64,000 nucleotides of DNA from Opitutaceae bacterium. GTDB lineage: Bacteria; Verrucomicrobiota; Verrucomicrobiia; Opitutales; Opitutaceae. Location: contig JABTUS010000011.1 of the NCBI GenBank assembly GCA_015075305.1, forward strand, positions 62,001-126,000, in the 5' to 3' direction. The translations under genes and the position numbers were made by a program. Positions 36,201 to 44,046 of the stretch are shown piece after piece. The notes below the pieces were generated by a model that saw only the letters and a program-made list of their open reading frames with translations, had not been told where the DNA came from and did no database searches. The stretch's first letter is position 1, and every line of letters starts with the position of its first letter.

Positions 36201-38048
36201 TCGAATTCGCTGCATCAGATCGTGCCCGCGGGGATGAACGAGGCGGTGGTGAAACTCGTTGGCGGGCGCTCCAAGCAGGAGGTGGCGGACCGCATTGACT
36301 GGATTTTCGCGGAGGACGCCTACCTCGCGCGGCAGCGCGCGTTTGTGGCGATCTGGAAGGGGGTCAACCAGATCGAGGGCGAGTTCACCCTGCGCGCAAT
36401 CGACGGCACGCCGCGTCTTGTCTACTATCGCTGGTGGCTGCCCGTCCGCGGAGGCAAGCTCGACTTCGAATGGACGCAGTTGATGCTCGTCGACCTGACG
36501 GGCACCAAGCGGGCCGAGGCGGCTCTCGCAACCGAGCGCGAGCGCCTGAGTGTCACCCTGCGGGCGATGGCCGAGGGGGTGGTGACCGCCGATACAGACG
36601 GAAGGATCCAGTTCATCAATCATGCCGCCGAGGAGCTCGTGGGCTGGAGATTCGGCAGCGCGATCGGCCAGCGAATCGAGGATGTCGCCATGATGCGCCA
36701 TCAGAACACCCTGGCCGCCGTCGGCGTGCCCCACCGCGAGGCATTGCTCGAGCACAAGGTGGTGGACCTTCCCCAGCACACGACGCTGCTGGACCGGCAG
36801 GGGGCGGCGCGGCTCGTGGAGGGCCGGTGCGCGCCGATGTTCGATGACAAGGACGAGCCCATGGGCGTGGTGCTGGTGGTGCGGGACATCGGTGAGCGGG
36901 CGCGCCTGGAGAACGAGATCCTGCGCGCCTCCAAGCTGGAGTCGGTCGGCATTCTGGCCGGCGGGATCGCCCATGATTTCAACAACATCCTCACGGTGGT
37001 CATGGGCAACCTGACCCTTGCGCAGCTCGACACCGCTCCGAACAGCAAGACCGGACGATGGCTGGCCGAGGCGGAGAAGGGCGCGTTGCGCGCGCGCGAC
37101 CTCACGCAGCAGCTGCTCACCTTTGCGAAGGGCGGCGACCCCGTCAGGAGTGCGGTGCTGCTCCCCGAAGTCGTCCGGGATTCCGCGGCGTTTGCGCTGC
37201 ATGGCTCGAAGGTGAGCTGCGAGGTCGATGTCACGCCGGATCTCTGGCCGGCCGACATCGACAAGGGCCAGATCGGCCAGGTGGTTCAAAATCTCGTGAT
37301 CAACGCGGTGCAGGCGATGCCGGATGGCGGCAGGATCCATGCGCGCCTGAGAAACCACAAGGGACCGGTGGGCCCCAACGGCGACGCGCCGCTCCATGAC
37401 GGCCGGTTCATTTGTATCAGCATTTCCGATACGGGCACGGGCATTCCTCCGGAGCACCTGGGGCGGATCTTCGATCCCTACTTTTCCACAAAGAAGAACG
37501 GCAGCGGCCTGGGGCTTGCGACGGTGTATTCGATCATCCGCAAGCATCAGGGGCACATCGAGGTGGCGTCCGAGCCTGGCAGGGGCACGACGTTCCAGTT
37601 CTGGCTGCCGGCCGCAACGAGCGCTCCGGCGCCCACGCCCGCCGGAGGCGCGCTGCCGGAGAAGCTCGCCGGCCGCGTGCTCTTCATGGACGACGAGGAA
37701 ACCATACGCCACATGGCGCAGGCCCTGCTGGTTCGCCTCGGGTTCGAGGTGGTGACGGTTTCCGATGGCGCGGCGGCGGTGAGCTCCTACGCGGAGGCGC
37801 TGGCGAATGGACAGCCGTTCCGTGTGGTGGTGATGGATCTGACGGTGCCGGGCGGCATGGGAGGCCGACAGGCGATGGAGGAACTGCTCAAGATCGACTC
37901 CGATGTGCGGGCGGTTGTTTCCAGCGGCTATTCCAGCGATCCCGTGCTGGCAAACCACCGGGCGCACGGATTCAAGGGCGTTGTTGCCAAGCCGTATCGC
38001 ATAGCCGACCTCGCCCGCGTGCTGCGGACGGTGATCGAGCAGGAATAG
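33279..38048 (+). CDS. Hybrid histidine kinase with NMT1/THI5-type periplasmic sensor and six PAS domains
   Basis: 1589 aa from ATG 33279. Residues 1-35 are a signal peptide/first membrane segment. About 40-290 is an NMT1/THI5-like substrate-binding domain (FAGYYAAQAKGYFREAGLEVRL, a hallmark of SsuA/TauA/ThiY proteins). A membrane helix at 337-363 (LQWAAIGLGVLGLIGAGIVIW) is followed by six PAS modules, each introduced by an SE.R(F/Y) linker helix, near 379, 542, 668, 795, 920 and 1087. HisKA has H1232 in GGIAHDFNN; the ATPase has QNLVINAVQAM, SDTGTGIPP and GSGLGLATV; a receiver (1466-1589) has D1520 in VVVMDLTVPGG. It would bind a small solute outside the membrane and start a His-Asp-His-Asp relay through the adjacent Hpt and NarL proteins. 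Confidence 0.93.
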   Translation: MSPRFLPRLLRWTCLYLSLLLLVEAQARLRADSSKPPAAQSIVVSLPDAHGFRFAGYYAAQAKGYFREAGLEVRLDPARPGSSPVSDVVSGRAVYGIAGSEVLLERLNGRPVVLVSAIFQHSALGIAIAGSSPIRTPSDLSARRVAIAALPRDIELWTMMLLEGVRRDGIEVVPTYPGTNEIRDGDADAMAIYFANRPQLQLDDADYRVLQPAAYGVDFYGDGLFTSEQEAARNPDRVARMRSAVNRGWAYAMADPNFIIDYIIANAPGPQPGQTRARLAEEASAVRELVVPGLVEIGHVNTERWDEIARQFVALGLTRNTKRLEGFVFSPPAKFNVTGAVLQWAAIGLGVLGLIGAGIVIWNIRLQRLVEQHTTAFRRSENRFREVFQNLPVATVELDFTGVLHRLHACKASGVIELAAHLNENPGLVGECISLVKVTGCNERALRFMGVPDVGALAKFFPTLTAPGLQQAMRRIFESIWANRRSMSCDLELTDAQGVTRQSLMQWTVIVSPDGHPDWARTVATISDLTEQRRAEARLRQSEDRWELAVRGLNVGLWEYDFETDRAFFSDRWKEMLGFRSGELTASREEFWSRLHPDDRDRALAAMRAHVEHVVPYYSAEVRVRCKDGSYLWVMSRGQALFDDDGRPRRIVGAHTDISEQKEAEQALRESEARYRLLFESNPSPMWLYDLITLRFLEVNTAAQKTYGYTRAEFLQMSIMDIRPPDEQERLKQALETRGVDENIQTLAGVWRHLRKDGSMLYMSINLHRYQFSQAPAVVVLAQDVTERHLTEERLRVSEARFRTLFESAVEGVYECTADGTYRAVNPALARMLGHASPAEMIETVGNGRGVYRHRGRRREFLEALGTSDVVADFQSEAVCADGSTKWISENVRAVRDGKGELMYLQGFVSDITERRSAESALRASEERYRVLFEHSPVAIVEYDYRSVGAWINDLRAAGVEDLEKHMAENPAALSNSLHQIVPAGMNEAVVKLVGGRSKQEVADRIDWIFAEDAYLARQRAFVAIWKGVNQIEGEFTLRAIDGTPRLVYYRWWLPVRGGKLDFEWTQLMLVDLTGTKRAEAALATERERLSVTLRAMAEGVVTADTDGRIQFINHAAEELVGWRFGSAIGQRIEDVAMMRHQNTLAAVGVPHREALLEHKVVDLPQHTTLLDRQGAARLVEGRCAPMFDDKDEPMGVVLVVRDIGERARLENEILRASKLESVGILAGGIAHDFNNILTVVMGNLTLAQLDTAPNSKTGRWLAEAEKGALRARDLTQQLLTFAKGGDPVRSAVLLPEVVRDSAAFALHGSKVSCEVDVTPDLWPADIDKGQIGQVVQNLVINAVQAMPDGGRIHARLRNHKGPVGPNGDAPLHDGRFICISISDTGTGIPPEHLGRIFDPYFSTKKNGSGLGLATVYSIIRKHQGHIEVASEPGRGTTFQFWLPAATSAPAPTPAGGALPEKLAGRVLFMDDEETIRHMAQALLVRLGFEVVTVSDGAAAVSSYAEALANGQPFRVVVMDLTVPGGMGGRQAMEELLKIDSDVRAVVSSGYSSDPVLANHRAHGFKGVVAKPYRIADLARVLRTVIEQE

Positions 38049-38101
38049 GGGCGGAGGACAATTTCTTCTCGCCGCCGGCCACGCATCCGCGTTTAGGCCT
38101 A

Positions 38102-39304
38102 GTGTTCTGTTGCTGAAATGACTAGACTTAAAAGTCGTTATCGTTCAACCTGCAAGCATGAGCAGGAAACCGACGATTCTGACGGTCACGGCAGACCAAC
38201 GTGGCGTTTTGGAGCGCTGGGTGGGCGCGCACGGTACGCCCCAGCAGGTGGTGAAGCGCTGCCGGATCATTTTGCGCAAGGCCGAAGGGCTGGACGATGC
38301 CACGATTGCGGAGGAGCTGGAGGTGAACCGGCACACCTGCCGGCTGTGGCGCCAGCGCTTTGTGTCCGCAGGTCCGCAAGGATTGTGGGACGTGGCGAAT
38401 GGCCGCGGGCGCAAGCCGCGCCGAGGGCTGGCGAAAAGGATCGTCGAAGCGACGCTGCACACGAAGCCGCCGGGGCGGACGCACTGGAGCGCGCGAACCC
38501 TGGCGAAGGCGCAGGGCGTGCATGCGAGCACAGTCGCGCGTATCTGGCAGGAGCATGGGTTGCAGCCGCACCGACAGGAGACGTTCAAACTCTCCCGCGA
38601 TCCACAGTTTGTGCCCAAACTGCTCGATGTGGTGGGCGTTTACCTCAACCCACCGCAAAACGCGGTGGTGCTCTGCGTGGACGAGAAAAGCCAGATTCAG
38701 GCGCTGGATCGCACGCAACCAGGCCTGCCGCTGAAGCGCGGTCGCTGCGGCACCTGGACGCACGACTACGTGCGCCATGGCACGACCACGCTGTTTGCCG
38801 CATTGAACGTGGCCGCCGGCAAGATCAGCGGCCACTGCTTCCCGCGCCACCGGCACATCGAGTTCCTGAAGTTCCTGCGACAAATCGACGCGGAATATGC
38901 CGAGGCGGACGAGCTCCATCTTATCGTCGACAATTACGGCACCCACAAACACGAGCGGGTGCAGCGCTGGCTCGCCCGGCGTCCACGCTTCAAACTGCAC
39001 TTCATTCCCACCAGTTCGAGCTGGCTCAATCTGGTGGAGCGCTGGTTTGCCGAACTCACCGGCAAGGCGGTGCGTCGCGGCAGCTTCTCCAGTGTTCCCG
39101 ATCTGATCAACTCGATCACCCGCTTCATCGAGCAATGGAACCAGGAGCCCACGCCATTTGTTTGGACCGCCAAGGCGGAGGACATCCTTGCCAGGATCGA
39201 ACGCTGTCGTCGCCGGCTCGAGGCCATCCAGCCCGGTTGCACCCGGCGAAAGCCGCGCAAGAAGGCCGCATGATATATGTATAGTCATTTCCGCGACAGA
39301 ACAC
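38102..39304 (+). mobile_element. IS630-family insertion sequence, intact copy
   Basis: 1203 bp with TA duplications (38100-38101 and 39305-39306). The terminal inverted repeats begin gtgttctgt at both ends and match at about 23 of 27 positions including the TA. It carries one uninterrupted transposase gene. The same element, decayed and inverted, is at 15089-16283. Confidence 0.95.
38158..39273 (+). CDS. IS630-family transposase
   Basis: 371 aa, complete. Residues 25-100 are a homeodomain-like/helix-turn-helix region (LDDATIAEELEVNRHTCRLW), then a winged HTH_29/Homeodo part (LAKRIVEATLHTKPPGRTHWS). The DDE domain holds Asp in VVLCVDEKSQIQALD, the second Asp in LIVDNYGTHKHERV and the catalytic Glu in SSSWLNLVERWFAEL. 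It cuts and pastes the element into TA sites. The gene ends 31 bp before the right end of the element and points toward prmA. Confidence 0.95.
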   Translation: MSRKPTILTVTADQRGVLERWVGAHGTPQQVVKRCRIILRKAEGLDDATIAEELEVNRHTCRLWRQRFVSAGPQGLWDVANGRGRKPRRGLAKRIVEATLHTKPPGRTHWSARTLAKAQGVHASTVARIWQEHGLQPHRQETFKLSRDPQFVPKLLDVVGVYLNPPQNAVVLCVDEKSQIQALDRTQPGLPLKRGRCGTWTHDYVRHGTTTLFAALNVAAGKISGHCFPRHRHIEFLKFLRQIDAEYAEADELHLIVDNYGTHKHERVQRWLARRPRFKLHFIPTSSSWLNLVERWFAELTGKAVRRGSFSSVPDLINSITRFIEQWNQEPTPFVWTAKAEDILARIERCRRRLEAIQPGCTRRKPRKKAA

Positions 39305-39311
39305 TAGCCTC

Positions 39312-40208
39312 ATGCCGCTGTTTGAGCTCAAGCTGGAAGTCGGATCCGATGTCGCAGGCGAAGTTGAGGAAACGATCGCCATCCTGGAGGACGGGCGATT
39401 GATGCTGCTTGAAGACAAGCCGTCCTCCCGCGCCTGGGTTGCGGGCTATTTTGAGAATCGTGATGAGATGGCGGCGGGACTTTCCCGTCTGAACGAGATC
39501 CTGCCTTCCGAATGGAAACGAGGAGAGGCGCAGACACGGGAGCTTGCTGATCAGGACTGGCGCGACAGCTACAAGACGCACTTCAAGGCCTGGACATTCG
39601 GTCGCCTGCACTGGGTGCCGGTCTGGGAGCGCGACACCTTTGTCCCGCCACCCGGACATGCGGTCATCTGGCTGGATCCGGGCCTTGCCTTTGGAACGGG
39701 GAATCATGAGACGACGCGGCTCTGCTGTGAGCGGCTCGCGGCCTTCGCGCTATCCCGTGCCCGGACGGAGCGCGGCGGCCGGCCGGAGGTGGTCATCGAT
39801 GCCGGCTGCGGTTCGGGAATCCTGGCATTGTCGGCGGCCAGGCTGGGATTCTCCCGGGTCTCCGGTTTTGACAACGATCCGGAGGCGGTGCGCGTGAGCG
39901 GGGAGAACGCGGAGCTCAACGACATGGCGGGCCTGGTCGAGTTTTCCACGGCCGATCTCGTCTCGGGTCTGGCGGGAAGACGCGCGGACCTCGTGCTGGC
40001 CAATATCCAGGCCGATGTCCTGATGGCGTTCGCAGGCAGCCTGGTTCAGGCGGTGGCACCCGGCGGCCAGCTCGTTCTCAGCGGCATTCTGGCCTCTGAA
40101 AACGCCGAGGTGCGGACAGTGTTTTCAACCACCGCACCCGGCTGGCGGATCGACAGTCGCGTGATGGGAGAATGGAGTGACCTGCTCCTTGAGCGACCGC
40201 AGGATTGA
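39312..40208 (+). CDS. prmA: Ribosomal protein L11 methyltransferase
   Basis: 298 aa. Typical PrmA layout: an N-terminal substrate-recognition domain (residues 1-90), the linker WRDSYKTHFKAWTFG, the family signature LDPGLAFGTGNHETT, motif I VVIDAGCGSGILAL, and DLVLANIQADVLM (the NPPY-equivalent N-I/L-pocket). It trimethylates ribosomal protein L11 in the cytosol; not essential in E. coli. The start ATG lies 7 bp after the IS630 element, so the native promoter and possibly the ribosome site have been displaced; transcription may now depend on the IS or its transposase promoter. Confidence 0.92.
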   Translation: MPLFELKLEVGSDVAGEVEETIAILEDGRLMLLEDKPSSRAWVAGYFENRDEMAAGLSRLNEILPSEWKRGEAQTRELADQDWRDSYKTHFKAWTFGRLHWVPVWERDTFVPPPGHAVIWLDPGLAFGTGNHETTRLCCERLAAFALSRARTERGGRPEVVIDAGCGSGILALSAARLGFSRVSGFDNDPEAVRVSGENAELNDMAGLVEFSTADLVSGLAGRRADLVLANIQADVLMAFAGSLVQAVAPGGQLVLSGILASENAEVRTVFSTTAPGWRIDSRVMGEWSDLLLERPQD

Positions 40209-40294
40209 GCCTGCCAAGATGCGCACGAAAACGACTTTCCTCGATTATAGCGTAACCTCGGTGCCCCAATTCGTGTATTGAGCCTGTTCCACAC

Positions 40295-41221
40295 ATGGCT
40301 GCAATCATCGAAACCAAGGGCCTGAGCAAGCGCTTCGGCAGTCATCAGGCATTGGATGGGATCGATCTGCACATTGAGCCAGGCACCATCGGACTGCTCG
40401 GCCCCAATGGAGCGGGCAAGTCTACCTTGATCCGGTGTCTGCTGCAGCTTGATGGGAAGGATGCGGGAAAAGCGTCGCTGCTGGAGCAGGACATCGACGT
40501 GCACGGTCGCGAGGTTCGGAAGCGGGTGGGCTATGCGCCGGAGCAGGACTGCCACATTCCCGGCATGGCTGGATGCGAGTATGTCACGTACTGCGCGCAG
40601 TTGTCCGGCCTGCCGTTTGCGGCGGCGCGCCAGCGGGCGCACGAGATGCTGGATTTTGTGGGAATGGGGCAGGAGCGATACCGCCTGGTGGACACCTACT
40701 CGACGGGCATGAAGCAGCGCATCAAGATCGCCCAGGCGATCGTGCACGATCCGGAGCTGGTGTTTCTGGATGAACCGACGAACGGCCTCGATCCGGAGGG
40801 CCAGGCGCACATCCTCGATCTGATCGCACGCATCTGGAAGGAGTCGGGCATCAGCGTGGTGCTGTCCTCGCACCTGCTTCCGGACGTCGACCGCATCTGC
40901 GAGCAGATTGTCATCGTGGCGCGCGGGCGGATCGTGGTTCACGATCACCTCCAGGAGCTGAAGCGCCGCCGCAAGCCCGTCGCCGAGCTCGCGGTCCAGG
41001 CGGGAGCGCGGGAACTGACCGAGGCATTTTCGCGAAACGGCTGGCCGAGCGAGCTGCTGGGAAATGGCCGCATTCGCGTTTCACACGGCATGGATTCGCT
41101 CAATCCGATGATCGCGTTTCTGCGCGAGCGGCGCGTGGCTCCGCTTGAAATCAAGGCCAGCCCCAACGCACTGCAGGAGTTCTTCCTTCAGGCGCTGCGG
41201 AACCAAGGCGCTGCACCATGA
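40295..41221 (+). CDS. ABC transporter ATP-binding protein (ABC-2 type, first ATPase)
   Basis: 308 aa. Walker A GPNGAGKST, Q-loop APEQD, signature YSTGMKQRIKIAQAI, Walker B LVFLDEPTNGLDP and switch His in LSSHLL. The C-terminal 70 residues extend past the nucleotide-binding domain, as in drug or lipid exporters of the ABC-2 group. First gene of a four-gene operon in which every junction is an ATGA overlap; it pairs with the permease at 41218. Substrate unknown. Confidence 0.92.
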   Translation: MAAIIETKGLSKRFGSHQALDGIDLHIEPGTIGLLGPNGAGKSTLIRCLLQLDGKDAGKASLLEQDIDVHGREVRKRVGYAPEQDCHIPGMAGCEYVTYCAQLSGLPFAAARQRAHEMLDFVGMGQERYRLVDTYSTGMKQRIKIAQAIVHDPELVFLDEPTNGLDPEGQAHILDLIARIWKESGISVVLSSHLLPDVDRICEQIVIVARGRIVVHDHLQELKRRRKPVAELAVQAGARELTEAFSRNGWPSELLGNGRIRVSHGMDSLNPMIAFLRERRVAPLEIKASPNALQEFFLQALRNQGAAP

Positions 41222-42222
41222 ACAACCGGAAATCCGGCTACGAGCACTGGCGGGGGGCCTCGACGTCCATCTGGAGGCGCCGGTGGACCATCACGCAATA
41301 CGGCCTGCGGCTGTGCTGGCGGTCGCGGCTGCTCCGCACTCTGTTCGCGATCGCGTGGGTGAGCGCGCTCGGGGTGATCACCCTTCACTTCCTGATCGGG
41401 CAGCTGCTTTCCCCGGACAGCGCCTTCGCGATGTTCGTTGCACAGAACTTCGGGCGAAAGGCCAAGGCGCTGCTCGACGGCATGACAGCCTGGATCCTCC
41501 TCTATCCGGAAATCACGGTCGACGGCCTGTTCCGCTTCACGCTGCTGTTCATGTCGCTCTTCTGCGGAACGCTTTCCTGCATCGCCGTGGCGCTGTTCGT
41601 GCCGCGGCTCATCTCGCAGGACCTTTCCAGCCGGGCCATTCTGATCTACAATTCGAAGGCGCTGACGCGCGCCGACTATCTGGCGGGAAAGTTTGGGATC
41701 GCCTTGGTGCTGCTGGCCGGACTCCTGCTTGCTCCGCTGGCCTGCATCTGGTTCGTGTCGAATGTATTCTCCCCGGACTGGTCCTTCTTCTGGCACGGAT
41801 TCCCGGCGCTGCTGCGAACCCTCGCCGCGGCCGCAATCACCGTGGTTTCGCTGAGTGTCTTCGCGCTCGCCGTGTCTTCGCTCGTCAAGAGGTCCGGCGC
41901 GGCGACGGCCCTTTGGATCGTGCTCTGGCTTGTGTCCGGATTCGTGGCCGAGGCGGCGAGCCACGTGTTCCCGTGGGGTCGCTACCTGAGCCCGATGAAC
42001 TGCCTGCGGGAGATTACGCGCCGGCTCCTTGACACGCCTGGAGTGATCGCCGAGGCGAGGGATTCACTGCCGTTTTTTGAGTCTGCGTTCAAGACGCTGC
42101 CGCGCGGCGCCGCGAACGCCCTGACGATGTTTTCCGGAGAAATCTGGATTCCATTGGCGTTCCTGATCGGATTCTGCGGACTCTCTGTTCTAGCGGTCGG
42201 CAAACGCGTCAAATCAGAATGA
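41218..42222 (+). CDS. ABC-2 type permease
   Basis: 334 aa with about six membrane helices: first near residues 45-65 (LFAIAWVSALGVITLHFLIG), then LFRFTLLFMSLFCGTLSCIAV, IALVLLAGLLLAPLACIWF, TLAAAAITVVSLSVFALAV, ALWIVLWLVSGFVAEAA and IPLAFLIGFCGLSVLAV. The long cytosolic lead (GYEHWRGASTSIWRRRW) is basic. ABC-2 type permeases form a channel with the neighbouring ATPase. ATGA overlaps at both ends. Confidence 0.82.
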   Translation: MNNRKSGYEHWRGASTSIWRRRWTITQYGLRLCWRSRLLRTLFAIAWVSALGVITLHFLIGQLLSPDSAFAMFVAQNFGRKAKALLDGMTAWILLYPEITVDGLFRFTLLFMSLFCGTLSCIAVALFVPRLISQDLSSRAILIYNSKALTRADYLAGKFGIALVLLAGLLLAPLACIWFVSNVFSPDWSFFWHGFPALLRTLAAAAITVVSLSVFALAVSSLVKRSGAATALWIVLWLVSGFVAEAASHVFPWGRYLSPMNCLREITRRLLDTPGVIAEARDSLPFFESAFKTLPRGAANALTMFSGEIWIPLAFLIGFCGLSVLAVGKRVKSE

Positions 42223-43139
42223 GTGCCGTCATCCAGGCCGGTGAATTGAGCTGCTTCTACGGCCTCGTGCTGGGGTTGAACAATGTCTCGTTCACGATCG
42301 GGCCGGGCATCACGGGCCTTGTCGGACCCAATGGCGCGGGCAAGAGCACGCTGATAAAGCTGGTCACGGGACAGCTTCGCCCCTCGTCCGGGCGGCTCAC
42401 GGTTTTTGGCGAGGAGCCATGGAACAATCCGCGCGTTCTCGGGCGCATTGGGTACTGCCCCGAGCACGAGCATGTGCACCAGGAGCTGAGACCGGCCGAC
42501 TGGCTCCGTTCGCTGGCGATGCTCTCCGGTGTGCCGCGCGCGGAGGCGCTGCGAAGAAGCGAGCTGGCACTGACCGCCGTTGGGCTCTCGCGGGAGCACT
42601 GGAACAAGCGCATCGGGACCTATTCCAAGGGCATGCGCCAGCGGGTGAAACTGGCCCAGGCGATACTCCACAAGCCCGCGCTGGTGATTCTTGACGAACC
42701 GATGAACGGTCTCGACCCCATGGGCCGTCATGAGATCGGTGAAATCCTCCGCGGGCTGCAGCGCGGTGGCGTGCACATTCTCATATCGAGCCACATTCTG
42801 GACGAACTCGAGGCGCTGTGCGGCGGATTCCTCATGCTGAACTGGGGTCGGGTGATTGTCGGCGGATCGCAGCATGAGGCTCACCCGAACTCGACCAGCC
42901 TGCCCGGCCAGATCGTCATTCGCACCGACCAGCCTGAGGCTGTCGTCGAGCGCCTGAGGACGTCCGGACACCTGCGGGGATACTGCCTTGAGAATGACCG
43001 GGTCGTCGTCTGGCTTCGGCAGCCGGAAAGGTTTTTCAATGAGTGGACGGAGCTGCTGGCGGATTGTCCCGCGCGGATCCACGAGCTGCAGAGCAGAACC
43101 TCATCGCTCCAGAATGCCTTCGAAAGGACCTCCCCATGA
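42219..43139 (+). CDS. ABC transporter ATP-binding protein (ABC-2 type, second ATPase)
   Basis: 306 aa. GPNGAGKST, CPEHEHV (Q-loop with Glu in place of Gln), YSKGMRQRVKLAQAI, LVILDEPMNGLDP and ISSHIL. The sequence is clearly different from the first ATPase of the operon, so this is not a recent duplication. It probably powers the permease encoded immediately downstream, or the two ATPases form a heterodimer with both permeases. Confidence 0.92.
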   Translation: MSAVIQAGELSCFYGLVLGLNNVSFTIGPGITGLVGPNGAGKSTLIKLVTGQLRPSSGRLTVFGEEPWNNPRVLGRIGYCPEHEHVHQELRPADWLRSLAMLSGVPRAEALRRSELALTAVGLSREHWNKRIGTYSKGMRQRVKLAQAILHKPALVILDEPMNGLDPMGRHEIGEILRGLQRGGVHILISSHILDELEALCGGFLMLNWGRVIVGGSQHEAHPNSTSLPGQIVIRTDQPEAVVERLRTSGHLRGYCLENDRVVVWLRQPERFFNEWTELLADCPARIHELQSRTSSLQNAFERTSP

Positions 43140-43969
43140 GCGACTCCACTTTGCCGCCGCCACTTCCCGCAAACCCTGTGACCATTGTGGACGCCTTCAC
43201 CGCGCCACCAGCCGGTGCAACACCCCTCGGTTCCGTCATCCTTGCATTTCTGTCGCTTGAGCTGAACTCCTGGAAGCGTCCGCGATTCTGGCTGAAACTG
43301 GTCCTTGTGGGGATCGGGCTGGTCGTGCTGACGAAGCTTTCGGTTGCGCGGGCGAATTCCGCGCAGTTCGAACGATGGATGATCGATGTCGTGGCGCTGA
43401 AGCTTGTCCCTCTGTTGTGTCTCGTCGTGGGAGGCGGCATGCTGCGCAATCCCATCCGCTCCTTCACGATCGAGTACCTCTGGACCAGGCCGGCGAAGAA
43501 ACATCACCTGGTTGTCGCAGCATGGTTGACGACGGTGGTGATTGTGACGGCGCAGGCGATTCTGGCGACTGTGGTCGTGCACGCGACCTGTGGGTTTTTC
43601 GGACTCCGCGGCGTCTGGGATCATCTGGCGATGACGTGCGCGGTGGAGTTTGCGATGATCCTGCCATTCTCCGCGATCGCAGTCGCACTTGGCGTCACCA
43701 CTGGGAAATACATGGTGATGGGGCTCTTCTATGCGTTTGTGGTGGAGAACGGCATCGGCCGGCTGCCGACCAATCTCAACCAACTCGCGGTTACGCGACA
43801 TGCGAAGTTCTTGCTTAAAGAGGCACGACAGGCAACCGATGGCCTTGCGTCCTGGCCGCTGTTTCAATCGACCGGCGTTCTGTTGATCCTGGCAGTGCTC
43901 GCGGTGGTTGTCGCATGCATCGTATTTTCCAACAAGCAGTACAGCATTGGCTCAGAGAAGGAATCCTGA
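43136..43969 (+). CDS. ABC permease-like membrane protein
   Basis: 277 aa from ATG 43136 (ATGA overlap with the second ATPase). Helices include FWLKLVLVGIGLVVLT, LVPLLCLVVGGGML, VAAWLTTVVIVTAQAILATVVV, MILPFSAIAVALGVT, MGLFYAFVVENGI and VLLILAVLAVVVACIVF. A Pro-rich cytosolic N-terminus (TLPPPLPANP) precedes the first helix. The pattern PIRSFTIEYLWTRPAKKHHLVVA is like the cytosolic coupling segment of ABC-2 permeases. Last gene of the operon. Confidence 0.78.
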   Translation: MSDSTLPPPLPANPVTIVDAFTAPPAGATPLGSVILAFLSLELNSWKRPRFWLKLVLVGIGLVVLTKLSVARANSAQFERWMIDVVALKLVPLLCLVVGGGMLRNPIRSFTIEYLWTRPAKKHHLVVAAWLTTVVIVTAQAILATVVVHATCGFFGLRGVWDHLAMTCAVEFAMILPFSAIAVALGVTTGKYMVMGLFYAFVVENGIGRLPTNLNQLAVTRHAKFLLKEARQATDGLASWPLFQSTGVLLILAVLAVVVACIVFSNKQYSIGSEKES

Positions 43970-43995
43970 GGTAACCAGACAAATTGCAGGCAGGG

Positions 43996-44023
43996 TGTAA
44001 CCTTTGCGTTCAGCCGCGGGTTA
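43996..44023 (+). promoter_or_regulatory. Possible ECF-sigma-type promoter
   Basis: TGTAACC at 43996-44002, 14 bases, then CGGGTTA at 44017-44023, placed 24 bp before the exported protein gene. TGTAAC -35 boxes occur with some ECF sigma factors and such a factor is encoded just downstream. Spacing is a little short and the -10 is uncertain. Confidence 0.22.
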
Positions 44024-44046
44024 ACAGGGCATACGGAAATCATCCC

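Noticed and set aside
35928-37967. Long minus-strand frame (679 codons) opposite the hybrid kinase
   Set aside because: Antisense shadow of a clearly coding gene; composition dominated by His/Arg/Leu and no motif.
38118-39284. Alternative 388-codon frame over the intact IS630
   Set aside because: The neighbouring frame 38158-39273 holds the helix-turn-helix and all DDE residues in order; the alternative is Arg/Gly-rich noise.
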